This document shows positions 25,579 through 34,162 of a stretch of DNA of 38,170 nt, piece by piece. The stretch's first letter is position 1. Each line of letters begins with the position of its first letter. The stretch lies in NCBI GenBank assembly GCA_003551625.1, contig PUNC01000191.1, positions 1-38,170 on the forward strand, read 5' to 3'. This stretch comes from PVC group bacterium (lineage in GTDB: Bacteria; Auribacterota; Erginobacteria; Erginobacterales; PUNC01). The position numbers were made by a program, and so were the translations under genes. The notes beneath the pieces were generated by a model. The model searched no databases. It was not told where the DNA came from and saw only the letters and a program-made list of their open reading frames with translations.

Positions 25579-26757
25579 ATGGAAGCGAAGAGAAGGCTTG
25601 TCACCGCCGTTCTCTTTGGAAACGGTATTACCAGACGCCGGCCCCGGGCGGCCTCGATTTTGATCGCCGTCCTGGCGGCGGCGGCGCTCTCCTGCCGTCC
25701 GGCCGGCTCCACCGAAGCCGCGGCGGATTCCGGAGGGGAGAACGCTCTTCCCCGAGAAGCGATGTTCTACCGGGAATTGAAAGACGGCGCGGTCCGCTGC
25801 GATCTCTGCCCCCGCCGTTGTGTCATCGCCGAAGGCGCGCGGGGATTCTGCCGGGTCCGGGAGAACCGGGAGGGGAAGCTCTACAGCCTGGTCTTCGGCC
25901 GCCCCTGCACGGTTGACGTGGGGCCGATCGAGAAAGCGCCGCTTTACCATTTCATTCCCGGGCACAGCCGTCTCTGCCTGGCCACGGTGAGCTGCAATTT
26001 GCGGTGCCGGCACTGCCACAACTGGCAGATCTCCCAGGCCGGCCCCGGCGAGCGCAGGGAATTCAAGCTTTCACCGGAAGAGATCGTGGAGCGGGCCCTG
26101 AGCCGGGGGCTGACCTCGATCTCGTTTACCTATACCGAGCCGGTCATCTTCTACGAGTATGTTTACGAGATCAGCAAGCTGGCCCAAAAGAGGGGGATCA
26201 AGACCTCGATCGTCTCCAACGGCTACATCAACCCCGCGCCGCTGCGGAGGCTTCTTCCCCACCTTGACGCGGTCAAGATCGACCTGAAGGGATTCACGGA
26301 AGCCTTCTACCGGGAGGTGGCCGCGGCGGAACTCCAACCGGTGCTCGAAACGCTCAAGGTCTTGAAAGAGGAGGGCGCCTTCTTCGAGATCGTCAACCTC
26401 GTCATCCCCACGCTCAACGACGACCCGCGGGACCTCAAGAGGATGTGCGCCTGGATCGCGGAGAACCTGGGAGCGGACGTGCCGGTCCATTTCAGCCGTT
26501 TCTCCCCTTCCTACCGTCTGACCCACCTCCCCCCCACGCCGGTCCGGACCCTGGAGGAGGCGGTGAGAATCGCCGGGGAGGCCGGCCTGAAATACGTCTA
26601 CATCGGCAACGTCCCCGGCCACAGGAATAACAGCACCTTCTGCCCCGGCTGCGGGAAGCGGCTGATCCACCGGGTTCACTTCTCGGTCCTGGAGAACAAT
26701 ATCGAGGGCGGGGAGTGCGGCTTCTGCGGATACGAGGTCGCCGGGGTCTGGAAGTAA
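25579..26757 (+). CDS. AmmeMemoRadiSam-system-type radical SAM enzyme with N-terminal export-like signal
   Basis: CDLCPRRCVIAEGARGFCRVREN, LATVSCNLRCRHCHNWQIS (CxxxCxxC), SFTYTEPVIFYEY, C-terminal CPGCGKRLI...CGFCGYEVAG. N-terminus RRRPRAASILIAVLAAAALSC. Confidence 0.88.
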   Translation: MEAKRRLVTAVLFGNGITRRRPRAASILIAVLAAAALSCRPAGSTEAAADSGGENALPREAMFYRELKDGAVRCDLCPRRCVIAEGARGFCRVRENREGKLYSLVFGRPCTVDVGPIEKAPLYHFIPGHSRLCLATVSCNLRCRHCHNWQISQAGPGERREFKLSPEEIVERALSRGLTSISFTYTEPVIFYEYVYEISKLAQKRGIKTSIVSNGYINPAPLRRLLPHLDAVKIDLKGFTEAFYREVAAAELQPVLETLKVLKEEGAFFEIVNLVIPTLNDDPRDLKRMCAWIAENLGADVPVHFSRFSPSYRLTHLPPTPVRTLEEAVRIAGEAGLKYVYIGNVPGHRNNSTFCPGCGKRLIHRVHFSVLENNIEGGECGFCGYEVAGVWK

Positions 26758-26812
26758 ATATCCCCGCCGGTCGCGCGGCAAAGCTTATCCGCCGCTGCGC
26801 TTCTTCCCCCGG

Positions 26813-28195
26813 TCAGAAGAGAAAACGGGTGATCTTTCGCAGGACCTTCAAGGGGCTCCGGTAGGGGGGATACCTCAGTTTCAGGTCGAAACGGAACGAC
26901 CTTACCATCACGCTCTTTTTATGGGAGAAGGTCTCGAAACCCGCTTGACCGTGGTAAGCACCCATTCCGCTCTCTCCCACGCCGCCGAAGGGCAGCTCGG
27001 GATTGATGATCTGGGAGACGGTGTCGTTGACGCAGACCGAGCCGGAAGAGGTCTCCCGAAGGACCCTCCGGCGGAGCCGGCGGTCGCGGGAGAATAGGTA
27101 GAGGGCCAGGGGCCGGGGCCGGCCGGCGATCAGGGCCAGGGCCTCCTCGAGATCGCGATAGGCGAGGACCGGGAGGATCGGCCCGAATATCTCCTCCTCC
27201 ATCAGGGGGTGCTCCGTGGAGTCGAGCGGAACCACGGTCGGGGCCAGGTACCGCCGGCTTTCATCCCCCCCGCCGCCGATCACCGGCCGCAAGCCCTGGA
27301 GCATACCGGCCAGGCGGCGGTGGTGATCGCGGTTGACGATCCGGGCGTAGTCGGGGCTCTTTTCCGGTTCGGGACCGTAAAACTCCTCGATCGCCTCCCG
27401 GAGCGCGGCCGTCAGCTCGTCGCGGACCTCCCGGTGGACCAGGAGGTAGTCGGGGGCGACGCAGGTCTGCCCGGCGTTGAAGAACTTGCCCCAGGCGATT
27501 CTCCGGGCGGCGGTCTTGACCGGGATGTCCCGGTCCACCAGGCACGGATTCTTTCCTCCCAGTTCCAGGGTTGCCGGAGTTAAGTTCTCGGCGGCCGCTT
27601 TCAGGACCAGTTTCCCCACGCGCTTCGAACCGGTGTAGAAGATGTAATCGAACTTTTCTCCCAGCAGCTCCCGGGCCGTATCCGACCCGCCTTCCACCGT
27701 TTTCACCAGGCCGGGATCGAAGGTTTCGTGGAGGAGGCGGGCCAGCGCCCGGGAGGAGGCCGGGGCGTTCTCGGAAGGCTTGAGGACCACGCAGTTGCCG
27801 GCGGCCAGGGCGGCCAGGAGTGGGGAGAGCGAGAGCTGGATCGGGTAGTTCCAGGGGGCGATGACCAGGACTACCCCGTAGGGTTCGAAGATAATCCGGC
27901 TGGAGCCCGGCCGGCTGAGCAGCGGGGTCCGGACCCGGCGGGGACGGATCCAGAGGGGGAGGCGCTTGAGAACGTAGTCGATCTCCCGGACCAGCAGGCC
28001 GATTTCGGACAGGTACGCCTCGGCGGCCGGCTTTGCCAGGTCCTCGGCCAGGGCGGCCAGCAGCTCCGGCTCCCGTTCGACCAGGGCCGATCTCAGGGCC
28101 CGCAGCGCCGCCCATCGCTCCGCCGGCGGGCGGGTCTTCCCCGAAGCGAAATACTCTCTCTGTCCGGATATGATTTCGGAAATCCTGTCGGTCAT
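26813..28195 (-). CDS. NAD(P)-dependent aldehyde dehydrogenase (fatty-aldehyde/ALDH3-like)
   Basis: EPYGVVLVIAPWNYPIQLSLSPLLAALAAGNCVVLKPSE, TLELGGKNPCLV, FNAGQTCVAPDYLLV, EEIFGPILPV. Confidence 0.93.
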   Translation of the reverse strand: MTDRISEIISGQREYFASGKTRPPAERWAALRALRSALVEREPELLAALAEDLAKPAAEAYLSEIGLLVREIDYVLKRLPLWIRPRRVRTPLLSRPGSSRIIFEPYGVVLVIAPWNYPIQLSLSPLLAALAAGNCVVLKPSENAPASSRALARLLHETFDPGLVKTVEGGSDTARELLGEKFDYIFYTGSKRVGKLVLKAAAENLTPATLELGGKNPCLVDRDIPVKTAARRIAWGKFFNAGQTCVAPDYLLVHREVRDELTAALREAIEEFYGPEPEKSPDYARIVNRDHHRRLAGMLQGLRPVIGGGGDESRRYLAPTVVPLDSTEHPLMEEEIFGPILPVLAYRDLEEALALIAGRPRPLALYLFSRDRRLRRRVLRETSSGSVCVNDTVSQIINPELPFGGVGESGMGAYHGQAGFETFSHKKSVMVRSFRFDLKLRYPPYRSPLKVLRKITRFLF

Positions 28196-28202
28196 AAAGT
28201 GA

Positions 28203-29717
28203 TCAGCGGCGGGAGTTGATGATGGCGTCCCCGGCCCGCAGGCCGCTCATCAGAACCATCGGCATCCCCCCGCCCGGGTTGACCGACCCCCCGACGAAGT
28301 AGAGGTTGCGGTAGCGGGGGCTGACCTTGGGGGCCTTGAAGCCGGAATTCTTCCGGATGTCGGTCACCGCGCCGTAGATCGAGCCGCCGGTGGAGAGATA
28401 GTTGGCCAGAATATCCTTCGGGGTCCAGACGTGCTCGACCACCGCCGACTTCCGCAGTCCCGCCAGCCCCATCCGTTCCATCTTGTCCAGGACCCGATCC
28501 TTGAGTTCTAGGTAGGCCTCCTCGCCGGGGTTGTGCTCTTCGGACAACGGCGGGATGTGGGGAAGGATCTTGATGTTGTCGCTCCCTTCCGGGCAGACCG
28601 AGGGGTCGGTGCGGGAGGGGGCGACCACGTAGAGGGTCGGATCGTCGGGAATCCGGCCCTCCTCGAAGACGCTGCGAAAATGCTCGCGCTGGTCGGCGGA
28701 GAAAAAGAAGTTGTGGTGGGCCAGTTGCGGGTAGACCCGGTCGGTTCCGAGGTGGATCACCAGCCCGGAACAGGCGGGGCCGAACTTTCTGTTGAGCCGG
28801 CGCAGGTATCTCGGGTCGGGCGGAAGGAGTTCGCGGTGGGCCGGTATCGTCTCCATATTGGAGACCACCCAGTCGCCCTCGATCCGGCTGCCGTCTTCCA
28901 GGATCACCCCCTCGGCCCGCCCGCCGCGGACCGGGATCTTCGCCACCCGGCAGCCGTAGCGCAACTCGACTCCCAGTTCCTTGAGGACCTTCTCCAGCGC
29001 CCGGGCGATCGCGTACATCCCTCCCTCCACGTACCAGAGGCCGAATTCGTATTGGACGTTGGGAAGCATATTCATAAAGGCCGGGGCGCGGAGGGCCGAA
29101 CTCCCGACATACTTGATGAAGAAAGCCATCGTGTCGCGCAGGTGGGGATGGGGGAGCCGCCTGCGGACGGCGGCGTCCATCGTCCTTAAGAAGTCCTGCC
29201 TGAGAATCTGCCGGAGGGGGGCCCGCCGGAGCATCTGGAAGGCGTTATCGGCGGCGGTTTCGAAATAGGCGGCGTTGACGGCGTCGTACTGCCGCTTGGA
29301 ATAATCGAGGAAACGCCGGAAGGGTTCGGTCAGGCCGGGTCCCAGCCGGTCGAGCTGGCGGACGGTTTCTTTGGGGTCGGGGGTGAGGTCAAAGACGGTT
29401 CCGTCCTCGAAAAAGTTGCGCCAGTGGGGGATGACGGGGACGAACTTCAGGTAATCCCGGCGGGTTCGCCCGGCCCGGCGGAAGACCTCGTCGAAAATTT
29501 TGGGGAGCGTGAGGATCGAGGGCCCCATATCGAAAGAGAAGCCCCCGGTCTCAAGAAGGTTGAGCTTTCCCCCGGGCCGGTCGTTCTTCTCGCAGACCGT
29601 GACCCGCCGTCCGGCGCCGGCCAGGGCGCAGGCGGCGGCAAGTCCGCCGAGGCCGGCCCCGATGACGATCGCCCGGCGATTCTCCCCGTCAGCAGTCCCC
29701 CCTCCGGGTCCTCTCAT
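28203..29717 (-). CDS. CrtI/CrtN-family carotenoid desaturase/oxidase (second of pair)
   Basis: AIVIGAGLGGLAAACALAGAGRRVTVCEKNDRPGGKLNLLETGGFSFDMGPSILTLP; C-terminal NLYFVGGSVNPGGGMPMVLMSGLRAGDAI. ATG at 29717 overlaps the upstream gene stop. Confidence 0.88.
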   Translation of the reverse strand: MRGPGGGTADGENRRAIVIGAGLGGLAAACALAGAGRRVTVCEKNDRPGGKLNLLETGGFSFDMGPSILTLPKIFDEVFRRAGRTRRDYLKFVPVIPHWRNFFEDGTVFDLTPDPKETVRQLDRLGPGLTEPFRRFLDYSKRQYDAVNAAYFETAADNAFQMLRRAPLRQILRQDFLRTMDAAVRRRLPHPHLRDTMAFFIKYVGSSALRAPAFMNMLPNVQYEFGLWYVEGGMYAIARALEKVLKELGVELRYGCRVAKIPVRGGRAEGVILEDGSRIEGDWVVSNMETIPAHRELLPPDPRYLRRLNRKFGPACSGLVIHLGTDRVYPQLAHHNFFFSADQREHFRSVFEEGRIPDDPTLYVVAPSRTDPSVCPEGSDNIKILPHIPPLSEEHNPGEEAYLELKDRVLDKMERMGLAGLRKSAVVEHVWTPKDILANYLSTGGSIYGAVTDIRKNSGFKAPKVSPRYRNLYFVGGSVNPGGGMPMVLMSGLRAGDAIINSRR

Positions 29718-31225
29718 ATCCGTCTCCGGACCGGAGGGAATTCTACCCCGTATTTTTCGGAGATCATATTGGCGGCAATCCGCCCCGACTCGAAGATGGT
29801 GGGAAGGCCGCTGCCGGGGTGGGTCCCCCCGCCGACCAGGTAGCAGCGGCCGCACTCCTCGAACCGGTTGCGGGGACGGAGGTAGATCATCTGGTTGAGG
29901 CTGTGGGCGAGGTTGAATACCGCCCCGGCGTAAACGTTGTAATCCTTCTTCCACTCGGCGGGGGTGATGATCTTCTCCTCCCGGATCGCCTGCCTGAGAC
30001 CCGTCAAACCTCCCCGCTTCTCTACCAGGTCAAGAACCAGTTCCCGGAATCCCGCCTTCTCCTTCTCCCAGTCGATGTCGCCCCGGAGATTGGCGACCGG
30101 GACCAGGATGTAGAGCGCCGAGGCGCCGGACGGGGCGAGGCCGGGGTCGGTCGTAGAGGCGTTGCGGATATAAAAGGATAAGTCCCGAGATAGGGTTTTG
30201 GCCTTGAAGACCTCCTCGACGTTTCTGCGGTAGTTTTCGGCGAAGAATATGGTGTGGTGGGGCAGATCATAGACGCGGTCAAGGCCGAGATAGAGCATAT
30301 AGATCGAGCAGGAGAACTCCTTCCGGGCCAGCTTCTCCGGGGCGTATTTTCGGAGGAAGCCATCCGGGAAGAGGTTCTCCATCGCGTAGCCGAAGTCGGC
30401 GTTGATCACCACCTCATCGGCCAAAACCTTTTCTCCCGATTCCAACTCCACCCCGGTCGCCGACCGCCCCTGAACCAGGACCTTGCCGACCGGTGATTCG
30501 AGATGGATCTCGGCGCCTCTCTCCCGAGCCAGCTCGGCCATCTTCCGGCTGATCTCGGAGAGCCCGCCCATCACGTGGTAAACCCCGAAGGCGTGCTCGA
30601 TGTAGGAGAGGATGGCGAAGAGGCCGGGGCAGTCCCAGGGGGACATCCCCAGGTATTTGGCCTGGAAGGTGAAGGCCAGCGCGAGGTCGTCCTCCCGGAA
30701 ATACTTCTTGAGCAGGTAAAAGAGGCGTTTGGTGAGGCTGAGGTGGGGAATGGCCTTGAAGAGGTTGGCGGAGAAGAGGGAGCCCAGGGTGCTGTAGGGA
30801 ACCTGGAGGCAGGGGTAGAGCTTTCGGAAGCGGATATCCTCCCGGGTCAGGTATTTGTCGAGGCTGCCCCCCCGCCCCGGGAAGGCCCGATCGATCTCGG
30901 CCCGCAGTTGCTCCCGGTCGCTGAAGATATCCAGGTGTTTGTCGGGATACTGGAGCCGGTACATCGGCTCCAGCCGGCGCAGATCGAGGTAATCGGCGAC
31001 TTCGGCGCCGGCCTCGTTGAAGACCTCCTCCAGGACCTCCTTCATCATCAGGAAGGTGGGCCCGGTGTCGAAGGTGAAGTCTCCGAGTTTGGTGGGGGAG
31101 TTTCTGCCTCCGACCCCTCCGGCCCTCTCGAATACGGTGACCCTGAAACCCCGCTGGGCGAGGATCATCGCCGCGGTAAGTCCCCCCGGCCCGGCGCCGA
31201 TAACGGCAACCCGCTTTTCTTTCAT
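29714..31225 (-). CDS. CrtI/CrtN-family carotenoid desaturase/oxidase (first of pair)
   Basis: VAVIGAGPGGLTAAMILAQRGFRVTVFERAGGVGGRNSPTKLGDFTFDTGPTFLMM; C-terminal RCYLVGGGTHPGSGLPTIFESGRIAANMI. Likely start at 31225. Confidence 0.88.
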   Translation of the reverse strand: MKEKRVAVIGAGPGGLTAAMILAQRGFRVTVFERAGGVGGRNSPTKLGDFTFDTGPTFLMMKEVLEEVFNEAGAEVADYLDLRRLEPMYRLQYPDKHLDIFSDREQLRAEIDRAFPGRGGSLDKYLTREDIRFRKLYPCLQVPYSTLGSLFSANLFKAIPHLSLTKRLFYLLKKYFREDDLALAFTFQAKYLGMSPWDCPGLFAILSYIEHAFGVYHVMGGLSEISRKMAELARERGAEIHLESPVGKVLVQGRSATGVELESGEKVLADEVVINADFGYAMENLFPDGFLRKYAPEKLARKEFSCSIYMLYLGLDRVYDLPHHTIFFAENYRRNVEEVFKAKTLSRDLSFYIRNASTTDPGLAPSGASALYILVPVANLRGDIDWEKEKAGFRELVLDLVEKRGGLTGLRQAIREEKIITPAEWKKDYNVYAGAVFNLAHSLNQMIYLRPRNRFEECGRCYLVGGGTHPGSGLPTIFESGRIAANMISEKYGVEFPPVRRRI

Positions 31226-31430
31226 ATCTTCTCTCCGTCGGCAAATCGCCGGTTTGGCATCATTAAGCGATGATATCACGCCCGATTCCTCAGTCCAGAA
31301 ATTATCTTCTGCTGGGGATTGATCGATAAGCCCGAATCGGGTAGAATCCGGTTTTTCCACGTGCGGCGCTGTCCGGCCGGAAGGCAGACTGATCACCGGA
31401 GTCAGAGCTCGATAAACGGATTTCCAGGCT

Positions 31431-32405
31431 ATGTTCGCGGTCGGCGGTTATCAACTCATCGGGGGTCTCTACCTGGGCTGGGGGATCGGCGCCAACAACG
31501 CCGCCAACATCTTCGGCACCGCGGTGGCGACCCGGGCGATCCGTTACGGGTTGGCGGTGGTCCTGATGGCGATCTTTGTTTTCGTCGGGTCCCTGGCCGA
31601 AGGGCCGGGGGTTTTTTTGTCCGGGAGCGCCACCTTCGCGGAAGGGGGTTGTCTCACCCTGGCCCTGATCGCGACTCTGGCCGCCGCCGCCAGCATCAAC
31701 CTGGTTACCTATCTTGCCCTCCCCACCTCCACCTCTCAGGCGGCGATCGGGGCTTATATGGGTGTCGCTGTGGCCTCGGTGGGTTGGCAGGCGGTGGAGT
31801 GGGGGAAATTCAGCCGGATGACGGTGGGCTGGGTCTTCAGCCCGCTGGTCGGTCTGGTTCTCTGTATTCTGCTGATCAAGATACTGGGTCCTCTTCTCAA
31901 CCGGACGGTAAAAACCGCCCTCGCGCGCGACCGTCTCTTCAAGGTGCTGTTCATTCTCTTCGGCTGCTACGCCGCCTACACCCTGGGGGCGAACAACGTG
32001 GTGGTGACCACCGTCGCCTATTACGACGGGGGGATGTTCGGATTATCCGGGAGCGGCTCCGCCGCCTTCTGGGCGGCGGCGATCGGAGGGGCGGGTATGG
32101 CCCTGGGCGCTCTCACCTACGGCCGGAAGGTGATGATTACCATCGGCAAGAAGATCACTCCCTTGAGTCCCTTCACGGCCCTGATCGTGCTCCTGGTTCA
32201 CTCTATGACGCTCCACTTCTTTACCTGGCTCAACATTCCGGTATCCTCCACCCACGCGGTGGTGGGGGCGGTGGTCGGGGTGGGTCTGCTGCACGGGGTG
32301 GAGACGATCAACCGGATCACCCTGGTCAAGATATTCGTCAGCTGGATCGCCACCCCCGCGGTGGCGGGCCTTCTCGCCTGGGCGGTAGCCGCTGTTTTAT
32401 TTTAG
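31431..32405 (+). CDS. PiT-family inorganic phosphate transporter
   Basis: GWGIGANNAANIFGTAVATRAIRYG, ALPTSTSQAAIGAYMGV, TLGANNVVVTTVAYYDGG, NIPVSSTHAVVGAVVGVGLLHG. Confidence 0.93.
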   Translation: MFAVGGYQLIGGLYLGWGIGANNAANIFGTAVATRAIRYGLAVVLMAIFVFVGSLAEGPGVFLSGSATFAEGGCLTLALIATLAAAASINLVTYLALPTSTSQAAIGAYMGVAVASVGWQAVEWGKFSRMTVGWVFSPLVGLVLCILLIKILGPLLNRTVKTALARDRLFKVLFILFGCYAAYTLGANNVVVTTVAYYDGGMFGLSGSGSAAFWAAAIGGAGMALGALTYGRKVMITIGKKITPLSPFTALIVLLVHSMTLHFFTWLNIPVSSTHAVVGAVVGVGLLHGVETINRITLVKIFVSWIATPAVAGLLAWAVAAVLF

Positions 32406-32493
32406 CGGGCATAATGACGGCCTGGCCGAAAAGGAAGATTACGGAACAGGGATTTTGGCCCAAGCATAGGCTTTCATAAGGCATTTCACCTAA

Positions 32494-33780
32494 ATGCGCC
32501 GTCAACTTAACTTATTGCTGCTGTCTGCCGCCTTATTCACAACGCCAGTTTTTGGATATACAAGTACATTCTCCCGCGTTGCAGACTCAGGTCATTATGT
32601 CTCGATCGCTTCGTGCCGCGATAATTTATGCCGGCCGCATTCGATATATAGCCTTAATGGCATTAGGTTATACCGCTTCCTGTTAAGGCCGGCATTGCCG
32701 TGGCATTCCTGCCGGATGTATCCTTCCTGTTCGCAGTACTCGTATGAAACCTTCAGCAGGGATACCTTTATTAAGTCCTATTTAAGGACTGTGGATAGAC
32801 TGATGCGTTGCGGTCGGGATTCAGGGAATTATAAAAAGCTATATGTAAATGGAAGATATCTTCATATAGACATAGGCGGTGGCGGCGGCAACAACGCAAC
32901 CGCGTCGAACAATAGGAACGCAATAAGCATATGTGCCGAACACAGAAATACCGGAATATACAATGTAGTACGGGGTAATAATCCTAGTGGAAACAAGACC
33001 GCCGATGAGCGCTTATTCGCATTCGCGAATTACCTGTATATGAATAGAAAGTATGATAAAGCGAATCTGGAGTACCACCGGCTCATCAGTTACTACCCCA
33101 GATCACAGTATGTTATAGACGCATATTGGGGCCTGTATTATACCTATTATCAAGTCGGTAAGTTAAACGAAGCGGTTAACGCGTTAATAAGTATTGCCGA
33201 TAGGGAGTCCCGCCCGGAAGTATTAACCGATATATATATGCTCATCGCATCTCGATATTTTGAATTGGATAAAATAAAGTTATCACGTCAATACCTGTCG
33301 CTCGCCATTGACCGGTCGCCGGACGAGGAAGGTAGAGAAAAAGCGAAAATGTTGACGGCCATTACCTACGCCGGCGAACAGAACTGGAAAAAGTCTCGTT
33401 TCATATTATCATCGATACTTGAAGATTCGGCCTATCGAGAGCGTGTCCAAGAGCTTGAATTGTTAATCGGCAAAGGAGAGGATCTGAAGCTTCGCAGTCC
33501 GTATCTTGCCGGGATGATGAGTATTGTTCCCGGACTGGGATATTATTACACCGGTTATAGAAGCGCGGCGGTTTCAACATTTATCGTAAACGGCCTGCTT
33601 CTCTGGGGGACGTATGAAGCATTTAATCGTAATAACCGGGAACTTGGAACCGTTTTGGGGGTGTGCAGTGCCGGTTGGTATGCGGGGAATATTTATGGCG
33701 CTGTGGTGACGACGGAAAGAGCGAACCAGAGCGCCCTTCAGGGATACCGCGTTAAGCTGCAGTTAAAGTTGATATTCTGA
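32494..33780 (+). CDS. Secreted YidD-domain / TPR-like / C-terminal membrane-segment fusion protein
   Basis: Signal peptide MRRQLNLLLLSAALFTTPVFG; YidD signature IRLYRFLLRPALPWHSCRMYPSCSQYSYETF...DRLMRCGR; helical repeat region (YLYMNRKYDKANLEYHRLISYYPRSQYVIDAYWGLYYTYYQVGKLNEAVNAL); C-terminal YLAGMMSIVPGLGYYYTGYRSAAVSTFIVNGLLLWGTY. Confidence 0.8.
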   Translation: MRRQLNLLLLSAALFTTPVFGYTSTFSRVADSGHYVSIASCRDNLCRPHSIYSLNGIRLYRFLLRPALPWHSCRMYPSCSQYSYETFSRDTFIKSYLRTVDRLMRCGRDSGNYKKLYVNGRYLHIDIGGGGGNNATASNNRNAISICAEHRNTGIYNVVRGNNPSGNKTADERLFAFANYLYMNRKYDKANLEYHRLISYYPRSQYVIDAYWGLYYTYYQVGKLNEAVNALISIADRESRPEVLTDIYMLIASRYFELDKIKLSRQYLSLAIDRSPDEEGREKAKMLTAITYAGEQNWKKSRFILSSILEDSAYRERVQELELLIGKGEDLKLRSPYLAGMMSIVPGLGYYYTGYRSAAVSTFIVNGLLLWGTYEAFNRNNRELGTVLGVCSAGWYAGNIYGAVVTTERANQSALQGYRVKLQLKLIF

Positions 33781-33924
33781 TCATCAGGTATGATCTTCCG
33801 GCCACGAGGGCCTTTCCCGAGAGCTGGCAGCTATTTTGAACTTGCTCTCGTTCGCGGTCCCCGCCGTGCCCACCCTTTTCGAAGCCCTCCCGCAAATGTT
33901 TGGCCTTCGTTTAGGGGTAACCGG

Positions 33925-33986
33925 CACCTGGTAAAGTCAAATGTAAAGATTTGACCCCAAATGATCCTTGAATTATCTTCCAGGTG
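33925..33986. repeat. Nested inverted repeat (REP/MITE-like)
   Basis: Outer arms CACCTGG (33925-33931) / CCAGGTG (33980-33986); inner arms GTCAAAT (33936-33942) / ATTTGAC (33949-33955). Confidence 0.6.
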
Positions 33987-34080
33987 GGGGTAAAGTGTTG
34001 GTTTGACAACGGTAGCCTGGTTGGTCGGACGACTTCCTTATTGGAAGGCGGCCGAGTATTGTTCCTTCATTAAAGTTCCG

Positions 34081-34108
34081 GGCGGCTTAATGATAAGCCG
34101 CCTTTTTT
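34081..34108 (+). terminator. Rho-independent terminator
   Basis: GGCGGCTTA-ATGA-TAAGCCGCC followed by TTTTTT. Confidence 0.85.
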
Positions 34109-34162
34109 GTTTGATCAAGCGCCCGCGGTTGGCGAAGAGGGCGGAAAAAAAGAGAGGCAGCT

